Assembly: GCF_030818015.1 (NCBI RefSeq)
Contig: NZ_JAUSZX010000001.1
Span: 496,001-560,000 of the forward strand
Source: Arthrobacter globiformis
GTDB taxonomy: Bacteria; Actinomycetota; Actinomycetes; Actinomycetales; Micrococcaceae
DNA: 64,000 nt
Direction of reading: 5' to 3'
The position numbers and the translations under genes were made by a program. Of the stretch, positions 1 through 8,531 are shown one piece after another. How positions within the stretch are numbered: position 1 is the first letter of the stretch; every line of letters starts with the position of its first letter. The notes under the pieces are model-generated. The model searched no databases, had not been told where the DNA came from, and worked only from the letters and a program-made list of their open reading frames with translations.

Positions 1-158
1 CACTGTTCATGGTCCACGTCACCAGCAACACGTTCTGGCTCCTGCAGTCGCTCCTGGGCCAGAGCGTGCGGGGTGCACTGAAATCGGTGACCGTCGGAGT
101 CTCGGTGGCGTCCGTCGTCGCCATCCTGCTGATCCTGCCCATGAGCCTGCTGTTCTAA
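1..158 (+). CDS. GntP-like permease, 3' end only
   Basis: Reading from base 3 gives about 51 residues to a TAA at 156-158. The fragment holds one very hydrophobic final membrane segment. It contains HV..NTFWLLQ and SVRGALKSVTV, which resembles the HVNDSxFW...S[VI]xxTxKxWT end of GntP-family gluconate/hydroxy-acid:H+ symporters. The family call rests only on this C-terminal pattern. It sits 56 bases upstream of the CoA-transferase on the same strand, so it probably imports the organic acid that the following enzymes process. The upstream part of the gene lies outside the window. Confidence 0.5.
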   Translation, partial: LFMVHVTSNTFWLLQSLLGQSVRGALKSVTVGVSVASVVAILLILPMSLLF

Positions 159-214
159 TCGAACCTGAGAACCCCACGCGTTCCCGGCGTACGCCCACGA
201 AAGAAGAAGACACC

Positions 215-1480
215 ATGACACCACCGCGCATCGCGCCCCTGGAAGGCATCCGCGTCCTGGAACTCGGAAACTACATCGCCGCACCGACGGCTGGACGGCT
301 CCTCGCCGACTTCGGCGCCGAGGTCATCAAAGTGGAGCGGCCGGGAACCGGCGACGAGCTGCGCAACTGGCGGCTGCACAAGGGGGACACCTCCATGCTC
401 TACCGGACCATCAACCGCAACAAGAAGTCGGTGGTGCTGGACCTGCGGACCGAGGCCGGCAAGCAGGCGGTCCTGAAGCTCGCCGCGAAGTCGGACATCC
501 TGCTGGAAAACTTCCGCCCGGGCACGCTGGAGAAATGGGGCCTCGGCCCGGAGGTCCTCAATGAGGCCAACCGCGAACTCATCATCACGCGCATCTCCGC
601 CTTCGGGCAGACCGGCCCGCTGTCCGAGCGTCCGGGGTTTGCCGCCGTCGCCGAAGCGTACGGCGGGTTCCGTAACCTCGTCGGCGACCCCGACCGTCCG
701 CCCGTCCGCGTGGGCGTTTCGATCGGGGACTCGATCGCCGGACTCTACGCCGCGTTTGGGTCCATGATGAGCCTCTACCAGCGCGAAGCGCGGCGCGGGA
801 ATGCGGCCGGTGCCGGGCCGCTGAGCCCCGTGCCGCTGACAGAACGCGTGATCGACGTCGCGCTCAACGAGGCCATGTTCTCCATGATGGAATCCCTGAT
901 CCCCGACTACCAGGCGTACGGTGTGGACCGGCAGCGCGTGGGCGGCCGGATGGAAGGGATAGCGCCTTCAAATGCCTACATCTGCCGGGACGGCGCCAGC
1001 ATCGTGGTCGCCGGCAACGGGGACTCCATCTACCAGCGGTACATGCAGACCATCGGCCGCCCCGACCTGGCCGAAGACCCCACGCTGCAGAGCAACGCCG
1101 GCCGGTGGGGCCGCCGCGAGGAACTGGACCAGGCCATCGGCGCCTGGACCGCGGAACTGGATGCCGCCGACGCCCTGGCAGCCCTCGACGCAGCCGGCGT
1201 CCCGGCCGGGCCCATCTACACGGCGGCGGACATCAGCACCGACAGCCAGTACGCGGCCCGGAACATGGTCCAGAAATTCGACGTCTCCACCGGCGAGGAG
1301 ATCCTGCCCGGCGTGGGCTTCCCGGGCATTGTTCCGGTCATCGGCGGCGAATCGCTCCCCATCAGGAACCTCGGCCCGGACCTCGGCGAAAACACGGCAG
1401 AAATCCTCGCCGGACTCCTCGGCATGGACCCGGCAGAGATCAGTGCGGCATCGGGCCGCGAGGAGGCACTCCAGGCATGA
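215..1480 (+). CDS. Class III CoA-transferase (CaiB/BaiF family)
   Basis: 421 residues, the usual length for formyl-CoA-transferase-type enzymes. Family III transferases move CoA from one acyl-CoA to a free carboxylic acid in the cytoplasm. The N-terminal Rossmann part starts PLEGIRVLELGNYIAAPTAG (about 8-27) and continues GAEVIKVERPGTGDELR. INRNKKSVVLDL (66-77) and ENFRPGTLEKWGL (98-110) are family hallmarks. The catalytic aspartate is expected at D172 in SIGDSIAGLYAA. The start has a purine-rich AAAGAAGAAG upstream. Its stop overlaps the ATG of the lyase gene by four bases (ATGA), so it is the first enzyme of an operon. It probably activates the acid cleaved by the next gene product; the substrate is unknown. 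Confidence 0.88.
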   Translation: MTPPRIAPLEGIRVLELGNYIAAPTAGRLLADFGAEVIKVERPGTGDELRNWRLHKGDTSMLYRTINRNKKSVVLDLRTEAGKQAVLKLAAKSDILLENFRPGTLEKWGLGPEVLNEANRELIITRISAFGQTGPLSERPGFAAVAEAYGGFRNLVGDPDRPPVRVGVSIGDSIAGLYAAFGSMMSLYQREARRGNAAGAGPLSPVPLTERVIDVALNEAMFSMMESLIPDYQAYGVDRQRVGGRMEGIAPSNAYICRDGASIVVAGNGDSIYQRYMQTIGRPDLAEDPTLQSNAGRWGRREELDQAIGAWTAELDAADALAALDAAGVPAGPIYTAADISTDSQYAARNMVQKFDVSTGEEILPGVGFPGIVPVIGGESLPIRNLGPDLGENTAEILAGLLGMDPAEISAASGREEALQA

Positions 1481-2475
1481 ACCAGCACCACAACTCAGCC
1501 CCTGACCTCGCCTCGACTCTCGGCGGCGCCATCCTGCGGGATGTCACCCTGCGGGACGGGCTGCAGCTCACAGGGAAAGTCCTGTCCACCGAACGGAAGC
1601 TGGAGACGGTCCGGGAATTGCTCCGCCTGGGCGTCCCGGCCATCGAGCTGGGCTCCATGGCCCGCCCGGACCTCGTCCCCACCATGGCCAACACCCTGGA
1701 GGTGGTCCAGAACCTCACGCCGGAGGAGTTGGAAAAGTGCTGGATCTGGGTGGCCACCCCCGGCCACGTGGCCAAGGCCGCGGCCGCCGGAGCGCGCAAC
1801 TTCCAGTACTGCCTCTCGGCGTCGGACTCGCACAACAAGGCGAACATCGGGCGCACCACGGAGGAGAGCCTCGCCGCACTGCCCCAGGCTGTGGAGTACG
1901 CGCAGGCGGTCAACGGGCAGATCCAGCTGTGCATCGCCACGTCCTTCACCTGCCCGTTCGAGGGGACCGTGCCCGAGGAGCGGGTCCTGGCGATCGCCAA
2001 CGACCCCCGTGCGGAGGGAACCACGGACATCGTCCTCTGCGACACGCTGGGCCAGGCGATCCCCGCCCAGGTGGCGGGTCTCATCCATCGCGTCCGGACG
2101 GAATCCCCGGCACGCCGGATCGTCTACCACGGCCACGACACCTGGGGCCTGGGCGTGGCCAACACCCTCGCCGCGATCCAGGCAGGGGCCGCCATGGTGG
2201 ACGGCGCGCTCGGCGGACTTGGCGGGTGCCCCTTCGCCCCGGGCGCCAGCGGCAACACCTCCAGTGAAGACATCCTGTTCGCCACCCGGTCCGGCTGGGT
2301 GACTCCGGAAACGTTCGCGGACCTCGTTGTCCTGTCCGAGAAGCTGCTCGCCGAGCTGGGCGAACCCAACCGCTCCAAGGCGGCGCAGGGCGCCAGGTCC
2401 AAAGCCCCGGCGTTCCGCTGGGTCATCCCGTCGGACAGCCCCGCTGAAGCACCCGGCGCGACGGGAGGCAAGTAG
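1477..2475 (+). CDS. Hydroxymethylglutaryl-CoA lyase-like aldolase
   Basis: 332 residues from ATG 1477, chosen because it overlaps the preceding stop as ATGA and reads straight into the family N-terminus; the longer open frame upstream is antisense-like arginine/proline-rich sequence. HMG-CoA-lyase-type TIM barrels cleave 3-hydroxy-acyl-CoAs to acetyl-CoA plus a ketoacid. Visible motifs are DVTLRDGLQ (22-30, catalytic Arg and metal Asp), HGHDTWG (from 218, metal-binding His pair) and GLGGCPFAPGASGN (about 246-259, carrying the catalytic Cys loop). All key residues look present. A bacterial HMGL beside a class III CoA-transferase fits CoA activation followed by retro-aldol cleavage. The true substrate may differ from HMG-CoA. 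Confidence 0.85.
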   Translation: MNQHHNSAPDLASTLGGAILRDVTLRDGLQLTGKVLSTERKLETVRELLRLGVPAIELGSMARPDLVPTMANTLEVVQNLTPEELEKCWIWVATPGHVAKAAAAGARNFQYCLSASDSHNKANIGRTTEESLAALPQAVEYAQAVNGQIQLCIATSFTCPFEGTVPEERVLAIANDPRAEGTTDIVLCDTLGQAIPAQVAGLIHRVRTESPARRIVYHGHDTWGLGVANTLAAIQAGAAMVDGALGGLGGCPFAPGASGNTSSEDILFATRSGWVTPETFADLVVLSEKLLAELGEPNRSKAAQGARSKAPAFRWVIPSDSPAEAPGATGGK

Positions 2476-2477
2476 GA

Positions 2478-3467
2478 ATGGGCAGCAGTTTCCTGGTCAC
2501 CACCGCGATCCCGGACCCCGGGCTTCGGCTGCTTTCCGACGCCGGCACGGTCACCGTGCTGCCGTCGCCTCCCGACTATGGGACGCTGGCGGCGCTGTGC
2601 GCCTCCGGCGAGTACGACGTCGTCCTCACCCAGCTTCGCGACGTCGTCGACGCCCCATTGCTGGCCAGTGCGCAGGTGAAGGGTGTGTCCAACTTCGCGG
2701 TCGGCTACAACAACATCGACGTGGACGCCGCCACCCGACACGGCATCCTGGTGGGCAACACCCCCGGGGTGCTGACGGATGCGACGGCGGACATCGCCAT
2801 GCTGCTCATCCTCGGCACCGCCCGCCGCGTGGTGGAAGCGGACCGGCTGGTCCGCGACGGGAAATTCCACGGCTGGGAACCCGAGCTGCTGCTGGGCCGG
2901 GACGTTTCCGGCGCGGTGCTGGGCCTGGCCGGGTTCGGCCGGATCGCCCGTGCCACCGCCCGCCGGGCCTTGGGCTTCGGGATGCAGGTGCTCTTTGCGC
3001 CGCGGCCTCCGGGACACCGGCAGGTCAGCGACGAGGAGCTGGGCGAGTTCGCCGGAAAGGTGCGGCAGGTCTCCTGGGATGAGCTGGTGGAACGCAGCGA
3101 CTTCCTGTCCCTGCACGTCCCGCTCAACGACCAGACCCGGCACCTGGTGGACCGGGCAGTGCTCGAGCGGATGAAACCCGATGCCATCCTGATCAACACC
3201 GCTCGCGGGCCGGTGGTGGACGAGGCCGCCCTGGTCGAAGCGCTCCGGGACCGGCTCATCGCCGGTGCCGGGCTCGACGTGTTTGAGGACGAGCCGCGGC
3301 TCGCGCCCGGCCTGGCCGAGCTGCCCAACACCGTGCTGCTGCCACACGTGGGCAGCGCCACCGTCCCGGTCCGCGGCGAGATGGCCCGCCTCAGCGCGCT
3401 GAACGCCGTCGCAATCGCCGAGGGACGCACCCCGCCACACGCCGTCAACAACCTCACCGGAGCATGA
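2478..3467 (+). CDS. D-2-hydroxyacid dehydrogenase (glyoxylate/hydroxypyruvate reductase type)
   Basis: 329 residues. The family reduces 2-ketoacids with NAD(P)H. The nucleotide-binding turn is LGLAGFGRIARAT (about 148-160). The catalytic triad is intact: R243 in NTARGPVVDEAAL, E272 in FEDEP, H290 in LLPHVGSAT. It starts two bases after the lyase stop and ends overlapping the glycerate kinase start (ATGA), so it is translationally coupled on both sides. Context suggests that it reduces a ketoacid released by the lyase, possibly glyoxylate or hydroxypyruvate, giving glycerate for the downstream kinase. That kinase is now broken, so the present function may have changed. Confidence 0.85.
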   Translation: MGSSFLVTTAIPDPGLRLLSDAGTVTVLPSPPDYGTLAALCASGEYDVVLTQLRDVVDAPLLASAQVKGVSNFAVGYNNIDVDAATRHGILVGNTPGVLTDATADIAMLLILGTARRVVEADRLVRDGKFHGWEPELLLGRDVSGAVLGLAGFGRIARATARRALGFGMQVLFAPRPPGHRQVSDEELGEFAGKVRQVSWDELVERSDFLSLHVPLNDQTRHLVDRAVLERMKPDAILINTARGPVVDEAALVEALRDRLIAGAGLDVFEDEPRLAPGLAELPNTVLLPHVGSATVPVRGEMARLSALNAVAIAEGRTPPHAVNNLTGA

Positions 3468-4037
3468 CCGTCCTGGTCGCCCCGGACAGCTTCAAGGGGA
3501 CGTACCAGGCGGCGGAAGTGGCGGCGGCCATCGCCGCCAGCATCCGTGACGCAGGCGGGACGGCCACAGAGCTGCCCGTCGCCGACGGCGGGGAGGGAAC
3601 GTTCGATGCGCTGTGCAGCAGCCTGCACGCGTCTGCTGTTTCCGTCGTCGCGCAGAACCCCTGGGGTGAGCCGCTCACGGCGACCATCGGGCTGTCAGCG
3701 GACGGCACCGCCGTCGTCGAGCTTGCACAGGCCAGCGGCCTGACGGTGCCGAGCAGCCGATGTCACGTCGACCTTCCTGGATGCGCCGCGGATTTTCGGG
3801 CCGCAGAAGGGCGCCGACCCTGCCGAGATCGGACTGCTGGAACAGCGGCTCAGGCAACTGGCGGATTCGTATCCCCGGAACCCTTGGAACATCCCGGTGA
3901 TGGCCATCGTGGGGTCAGTCGCGGAGGACCGCGGCGCCTATGCCCAAAACTTCAGCGAAGTACTCGTGGCCCCGGATGCCGACGCGATGTACGCGGCGGG
4001 CAAGTCCGTGGCCGGGTACTCGGCGGCGCGGCTGTAG
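3464..4037 (+). pseudogene. Glycerate kinase remnant (two internal deletions and a frameshift)
   Basis: The first 95 or so codons encode a normal GckK/GarK-type N-terminus: MTVLVAPDSFKGT, PVADGGEGTFDAL and ELAQASGLTVPS. The frame then changes near 3750-3762. In the new frame the conserved FGPQKGADPAEIGLLEQRL block follows directly, although more than 100 residues normally lie between. After about 20 further residues a second jump leads to the family C-terminus, IPVMAIVGSVAEDRGAYA, ending at TAG 4035-4037. The missing parts include the glycine-rich nucleotide/substrate core and the GEGRLD region, so no active kinase can be made. In the starting frame translation would run on into unrelated sequence overlapping the IclR gene on the other strand. 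Confidence 0.85.
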
Positions 4038-4081
4038 CGCTTCGGTTGGCCTGGTTCCCGGCGGGGGTTTCCGGCGGGGCG

Positions 4082-4873
4082 CTACGCCTCGCCGGGGAAC
4101 CGGCCGCCGATCAGCCGTGTCATATGTTCGGCTGCTGCAAGCAGCGGCTCAACCCACGACTCACAGGTCTCCAGGGGCATGCGCAGGGTCGGTCCACTGA
4201 TGGTCACCGCGCCCACCAGTCCAGCCGCGGAGTCGAAAACCGGCGCGGAAAGCCCGGAGGCCCCGTCTTCGCGTTCACCCACCGTGATGGCAAAGCCGTC
4301 CGTCCGGGTCTGCTTCACCACGCTCTCCAGGTCCTCGGAACTCGTAATGGTGGACTCGGTGATCGGCTCCAGCGGATCCTTGAGGACGGCGTCCATGAGC
4401 TCGGGATCCCACGCCAGCAGCACCCGGCCCGCGGAGCCTGCGTAGAGCGGAAGCACCTTGCCAAGATGCATCTCCCGGCGCAGTGCATGCCGGGTCTCCG
4501 CCATGGCGACACACACCCGGTAGTGCTGCTCGGCCTTGAAGAAGCAGGCGGTTTCACCGGTGGTGTCCCGCAGGGTCTTGAGCAAGGGGCTGAGAACGTC
4601 GATGACTTCCATGCCTCGCGTGGCCGGAGCCGCCCAGTATGCCATCCGCATGCCGATGCGGTAGGCGTCCTCCTCCCGGTCGAGGAAGCCCTGTGACGTG
4701 AGGTTCGTGACCAGCCGCTGGACGGTGGAAGTGGGCATCCCGGTGTACTCCCGGATGTCGCTCAGCGAGAGCACCGGCCGCGAGAGCGAGAAGGCATCCA
4801 GGATCGACGTGATCTTCCCCAGGACGAGCAGGGGGTTGCTGCTGGATTTCGCTGAAGCATCGGCTGCCGACAT
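4082..4873 (-). CDS. IclR-family transcriptional regulator
   Basis: 263 residues from ATG 4873; a GTG at 4903 in frame would add ten residues and cannot be excluded. The winged helix-turn-helix lies near residues 17-75 (LGKITSILDAF, LSLSDIREYTGMPTSTVQRLVTNL). The IclR effector domain follows (GMEVIDVLSPLLKTLRDTTGETACFF ... LPLYAGSAGRVLLAW ... GASGLSAPVFD). It lies tail to tail with the CoA-transferase operon, 44 bases from the kinase remnant. IclR regulators commonly control neighbouring aromatic or organic acid pathways, so it probably responds to the acid handled by that operon. An imperfect inverted repeat lies about 90 bases upstream of its start. Confidence 0.88.
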   Translation of the reverse strand: MSAADASAKSSSNPLLVLGKITSILDAFSLSRPVLSLSDIREYTGMPTSTVQRLVTNLTSQGFLDREEDAYRIGMRMAYWAAPATRGMEVIDVLSPLLKTLRDTTGETACFFKAEQHYRVCVAMAETRHALRREMHLGKVLPLYAGSAGRVLLAWDPELMDAVLKDPLEPITESTITSSEDLESVVKQTRTDGFAITVGEREDGASGLSAPVFDSAAGLVGAVTISGPTLRMPLETCESWVEPLLAAAEHMTRLIGGRFPGEA

Positions 4874-4965
4874 AGGACTCACGCTAGACGGTGGCTTCAC
4901 CACGGTCCAATCTTTGAAGACTTCCTGTCACTGGCGGTCCCGGCGCCAGCTCAAAAATATCCATC

Positions 4966-5019
4966 GATTGCTCCGTAGGCGCCGTTTTGGAGCGTGAAAA
5001 GGGCACCTATGGAGCAACC
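4966..5019. promoter_or_regulatory. Imperfect inverted repeat between IclR gene and flavin monooxygenase
   Basis: Left arm 4966-4983 (GATTGCTCCGTAGGCGCC) matches the reverse complement of the right arm 5002-5019 at 15 of 18 positions, with an 18-base spacer. It sits nine bases beyond the stop of the minus-strand monooxygenase. Read on that strand it is followed by GATGGATATTTTT, so it can act as a transcription terminator. It is also placed where an IclR operator could sit. I cannot choose between the two from sequence alone. Confidence 0.5.
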
Positions 5020-5027
5020 GACGGGGT

Positions 5028-6455
5028 TCAGAGGAGCTGCTCACCGACGGTCAGCCGAAGCCGGACCGTGTCTGCGTTGTCCTGCCTGACCGGCGTCGCC
5101 AGCCCGAGGTTCTCCCGCAGCGTGGATCCGGCGTACTCCGTCGGGTAGACGCCGCGTTCCTGCAGGGCCGGGACGAGGTGGTTGACGATGTCGTCCAGGC
5201 CGGTGGGGATCAGCCACGGCGAGATGTTGAAGCCGTCCACGGCGCCCGTGCGGGCATACTCCGCCAGCCGGTCCGCCACCTCGGTGTAGGAGCCCGTGAA
5301 GCTGGAGTCCCCGCGGCTGGTCCGGGCCGAGACGAACTGGCGGATGCTGAGGCCCTTGTCCTTTGCTTCGGCCCGCCACTGATCCGCCAGTTGCTTGGCC
5401 TTGGCACCGTGGAAACCGCTGCCGCGGGTCTCGGAGGTCTCCTCCACCACGGGGTCGATGTCCGGCAACGGCCCGTCCGGATCGAAGCCCTGAAGCTCGC
5501 GGCCCCAGAACTGTTCGAGGTAGGCGATGGCCTGCTCGGGGCCGATCTGCAGGCTCCGCACCCAGTTCTTCTTCTCGAGCGCTTCCTGCGGGGTGGCGGC
5601 CAGGATGAACTCGCTTGCGGGCATGATCTTGACGTCGTTCGCGCCGCGGCCGGCCTTGACCGTGCGCTCGACGATGTCGCGGCGGAAGCTGAGGGCGTCG
5701 TCGAGCCTCGGATGGGCGGAGAAGATGACGTCGGCCTGCCGGGCAGCGAAGTCGCGTCCCTCCGGCGAGTCGCCGGCCTGGAACAGCACCGGCCGGTACT
5801 GGGCGCTGCGCGGCAGCCGCGGCACGTAGTCCACGGTGTAGTGCTTGCCCCCGTGGTGCACGGGCCTGGCCGAACCGGGCGCGGCCCAGGCGGAGGCGGC
5901 CGGCGTTTCGGCGATGGCGCCGTCCTCCCAGGAGTCCCAGATCCGCTTGGCCGTGGTCACGAACGCTTCGGCGTGGACGTACCGGTCGGCGTGGTCCAGG
6001 TAACCGCCGCGGCGGAAGTTCGCGCCGGTCCAGGCGTTGTCCGTGGTGACCACGTTCCAGGCAGCACGGCCGCCGGAGAGCAGGTCCAGGCTGGACAGCC
6101 GGTGCGCCAAATCGGCGGGGTCGTTGTACGTGGTGTTCTGCGTGGCCACCAGCCCGATGCGGGTGGTCACGGAGGCCAGGGCGGCCAGCATGGTCTGCGC
6201 GTCCGGCCGGCCAACGACGTCCAGAGCGTGCGGGCGGCCGAGGTGCTCGCGGAGCCGCAGCCCCTCACCGAGGAAGAACGCGGCGAACAGGCCGCGTTCC
6301 GCGGTTTGGGCGATGCGGCGGAAGGATTCGAAGTCCGTCTGCGATCCGGATTCCGGCGACTTCCAGACCGTACCCGAGTTCACGCCCTGGAAGAAGACGC
6401 CAAGCTGTAACTGGCCGGAGGGCACGAAGCCGTTGCCGATGTGTGTGTCTGCCAT
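5028..6455 (-). CDS. NtaA/SnaA/DszA-type flavin-dependent monooxygenase (LLM class)
   Basis: 475 residues from ATG 6455, selected because AGGGAGA sits just upstream and translation before it is not family-like. Two-component FMNH2-dependent monooxygenases of this group (nitrilotriacetate, pristinamycin, dibenzothiophene-sulfone types) hydroxylate C-S or C-N compounds using reduced flavin supplied by a partner reductase. Recognisable blocks are QLGVFFQGVNSGTVW (N-terminus), ASVTTRIGLVATQNTTYNDPADLAHRLSSLDLLSGGRAAWNVVTT with the flavin-pocket region, and VLFQAGDSPEGRDFAARQADVIFSAHP. Length fits the family (about 440-480). It is the last gene of the seven-gene ABC/monooxygenase operon, ten bases after the previous one. 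No reductase gene is visible in the window. Confidence 0.85.
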   Translation of the reverse strand: MADTHIGNGFVPSGQLQLGVFFQGVNSGTVWKSPESGSQTDFESFRRIAQTAERGLFAAFFLGEGLRLREHLGRPHALDVVGRPDAQTMLAALASVTTRIGLVATQNTTYNDPADLAHRLSSLDLLSGGRAAWNVVTTDNAWTGANFRRGGYLDHADRYVHAEAFVTTAKRIWDSWEDGAIAETPAASAWAAPGSARPVHHGGKHYTVDYVPRLPRSAQYRPVLFQAGDSPEGRDFAARQADVIFSAHPRLDDALSFRRDIVERTVKAGRGANDVKIMPASEFILAATPQEALEKKNWVRSLQIGPEQAIAYLEQFWGRELQGFDPDGPLPDIDPVVEETSETRGSGFHGAKAKQLADQWRAEAKDKGLSIRQFVSARTSRGDSSFTGSYTEVADRLAEYARTGAVDGFNISPWLIPTGLDDIVNHLVPALQERGVYPTEYAGSTLRENLGLATPVRQDNADTVRLRLTVGEQLL

Positions 6456-6465
6456 GGGTCTCTCC

Positions 6466-7659
6466 CTAGTTGTTGGCCGCGGAGGGCACGGATACAGCGG
6501 CATACCGGCTGGCCGGCCGCTGCAGGCCCAGCAGGTTCCGGAAAGTGGAACCCGGCTGCTGCGGGGCGAGCACGCCCCGGCGCCGGAGGGCAGGAAGCAC
6601 CAGCTGGGCCAGCTCCTCCAGGTCCACGTCCAGGACCGCGGGGTGGAGCCGTACGCCGTCGGCAGTCTCCAAAACGGAGCCCAGCAGTTCAGTGAGCGCC
6701 GCAGCGGTGCCGACGAAACGGGCGCGGCTGCTCTGCCAGGGAGTGTGCGCATCCAGCTCTGCGAGGCGCCCGGCGGCGCTTTGCCCGCGGGCGTCGAGGA
6801 CGACGTCGAGCTCGGCGATGACAGCGGCCGCGGGAGCGGCTGCCCGGGCCTCGGCGATCTCGCCGGCCAGCAGCTCGGGCGTGGGCGCGGAGACGAGGAC
6901 GGCGTCCGCCGCCCCGGCCGACAGCTGGTCCGCGCTCAGCAGGCCGGCCGGTGCCAGAACGGGCAGCTGTCCCTGCAGCGGACGGGGAATGATGGACGGC
7001 CCCTTGACGGAGTAGCCGGCGCCGGCAGTGCTCGCGAAGTCAACAGTGCTCGCAAAGTCAACGTAGTGCAGCTTGTCGACGTCGATGTACCGGCCGGTGG
7101 CGACGTCGCGGATCACGGCGTCGTCCTCCCAGGAGTCCCAGAGCCGGCGGCTGACCTCGATCGAAGCGGCGGCCTCCCGGCCCAGCCCGTCAGCAGAGAC
7201 AAAAGAACGTCCGACGGCGGCAGCGTCAACCGCTTGGTCGGAGGCAGCCACCAGCCAGCCGGCGCGGCCGCCAGACACGTAGTCCAGGCTGGCCAGCTGC
7301 GTGGAGATGTGGAACGGCTCGGTGTAGACGGTGTCCACCTCGGGGACGAGCACGATGGAGCCCGTGATCGGCCCGGCAAAGGCTGCGCGCTGGAGGGCGT
7401 TCAGCCGGCCCGGGATGTCGCGGCCGTCCAGGGAGTCGGCCGCAGGGGGCAGGGCTCCGTCCGCGAACGTGGCCACGTGGAACCCGGCCGATTCGGCGGC
7501 CAGCACCGTGGCGCGGACGCGGGTTCCGTCCAGCAGTTCAGCGGGAGTGTGCCGGGCCTTGCGCCAGGCTGCGGGGTGCCCGCCGTCGCCGTCCAGTTCG
7601 AGCGCGAGGAAGCCCCGCCGGGCAGCGGAAGGAGTGGAGGAGTTGGCTGCGGTGCTCAC
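6466..7659 (-). CDS. Luciferase-like (LLM) flavin oxidoreductase, divergent
   Basis: 397 residues from GTG 7659, which overlaps the DUF1684 stop (GTGA). The protein is LLM-like (GFLALELDGDGGHPAAWR, AAFAGPITGSIVLVPEVDTVYTEPFHISTQLASLDYVSGGRAGWLVAAS, SRRLWDSWEDDAVIRDVATGRYID). It is more divergent and alanine-rich than its neighbours, with parts of the barrel compressed. It ends with the PGSTFRNLLGL segment also found at the end of the next enzyme (AGSTLRENLGL), so the two are probably distant paralogues. A tandem 18-base duplication inside it doubles the peptide VDFAST. Its activity is uncertain; it could be a partner subunit or an oxygenase of different substrate range. Confidence 0.72.
   Translation of the reverse strand: MSTAANSSTPSAARRGFLALELDGDGGHPAAWRKARHTPAELLDGTRVRATVLAAESAGFHVATFADGALPPAADSLDGRDIPGRLNALQRAAFAGPITGSIVLVPEVDTVYTEPFHISTQLASLDYVSGGRAGWLVAASDQAVDAAAVGRSFVSADGLGREAAASIEVSRRLWDSWEDDAVIRDVATGRYIDVDKLHYVDFASTVDFASTAGAGYSVKGPSIIPRPLQGQLPVLAPAGLLSADQLSAGAADAVLVSAPTPELLAGEIAEARAAAPAAAVIAELDVVLDARGQSAAGRLAELDAHTPWQSSRARFVGTAAALTELLGSVLETADGVRLHPAVLDVDLEELAQLVLPALRRRGVLAPQQPGSTFRNLLGLQRPASRYAAVSVPSAANN
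7027..7062. repeat. 18-bp tandem duplication inside LLM gene
   Basis: Two adjacent 18-base units (7027-7044 and 7045-7062) match at 17 of 18 positions and keep the reading frame. They duplicate the six residues VDFAST in the minus-strand oxidoreductase. This looks like a recent slippage event and does not break the gene. Confidence 0.85.
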
Positions 7660-8531
7660 TTTCCGGCCTGCCTTTCGTGGGGGTTCTGTTCGCCCGCTTC
7701 GATGGCCACCGTCAGGCGGTTTTCGGCTGGCGGCAGCGGGCAGGTGGCGAGTTCGGTGTAGGCGCACGGCAGGTTCACGGCGCGGTTGAAGTCCAGGGTC
7801 ACGCGGCCGTCGGCGTCCGGTGCGGCCACCGTGAGCGAGCGGTTCGCCGCGTACGTGGTCTTGCCGGACGTGGCGTCCGTGAACAGCACGGACAGGGTGC
7901 CCGGCGTGTGGCCGTTGAAGGCCGTGAGGGTGAGGTCCTGGCCGTCCAGTTCGAACCGGATCTCGCCGGGTGCTTCGTACACGTGCACGATGCCCTCCAC
8001 GGCGGCCCCCACAGTGGTGGGCCGGGGCAACTCGAACGGTACGTACACGCCCTCGACGGCGAAGCGCGGGTCCGGCGCGTAGGCCGGCGTGCCGCGGTAC
8101 TCGTTGAGCAGGGCGTTCTCCGGGTGCCGGGGCCGGACGATGTATTCCCCGCCGCGCTTGGCGAGTTCGACGACGGCGGGACCCGCCGTGAGGTTGATGC
8201 CCTCACGCTCGGCGATCGGATTGAAGACGACGGTGGTACTTCCGTCCTTGGCTGCGCTGCCGTTCAGCTCCCGCCCATTCAATTCCTTGCCGTCCCGCAG
8301 CAGGCTTTCGCTGGCCTCCAAAACCACCGTGACGGCGTCGTTCTTCACGCTCCAGACGCCCGGAACGCCCTCGAGCCGGGAAGGTTCCGCACTCAGCCAG
8401 TGCAGGTGGGTGACGGCGAGGAAGCCGTGGGGATCAGCGCGGCGGCGCTCATGCGCAGCGTGCCACTGCTCCCATTCGGCGGCGAAGACTGCTGTGGGGG
8501 AATCCGATTCAGTGTGCGTAGACGTGGGCAT
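7656..8531 (-). CDS. DUF1684 family protein
   Basis: 291 residues from ATG 8531, preceded by ACAGGAGCG. The conserved C-terminal signature is clear: VTLDFNRAVNLPCAYTELATC followed by PLPPAENRLTVAIEAGE, ending near the C-terminus. Further blocks are RRRADPHGFLAVTHLHWLS near the N-terminus and GTPAYAPDPRFAVEGVYVPF in the middle. The biochemical function of DUF1684 proteins is not established. No signal peptide is seen. It overlaps the upstream LLM gene by 23 bases and the downstream one by four, so it is co-translated with flavin monooxygenases. I infer a role in the same catabolic route but assign no reaction. Confidence 0.8.
   Translation of the reverse strand: MPTSTHTESDSPTAVFAAEWEQWHAAHERRRADPHGFLAVTHLHWLSAEPSRLEGVPGVWSVKNDAVTVVLEASESLLRDGKELNGRELNGSAAKDGSTTVVFNPIAEREGINLTAGPAVVELAKRGGEYIVRPRHPENALLNEYRGTPAYAPDPRFAVEGVYVPFELPRPTTVGAAVEGIVHVYEAPGEIRFELDGQDLTLTAFNGHTPGTLSVLFTDATSGKTTYAANRSLTVAAPDADGRVTLDFNRAVNLPCAYTELATCPLPPAENRLTVAIEAGEQNPHERQAGK

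Noticed and set aside
1105..1476. Long N-terminal extension of the HMG-CoA-lyase-like frame
   Set aside because: It overlaps the CoA-transferase in another frame, is rich in Arg/Pro/Gly, and has no family similarity; ATG 1477 is coupled to the previous stop.
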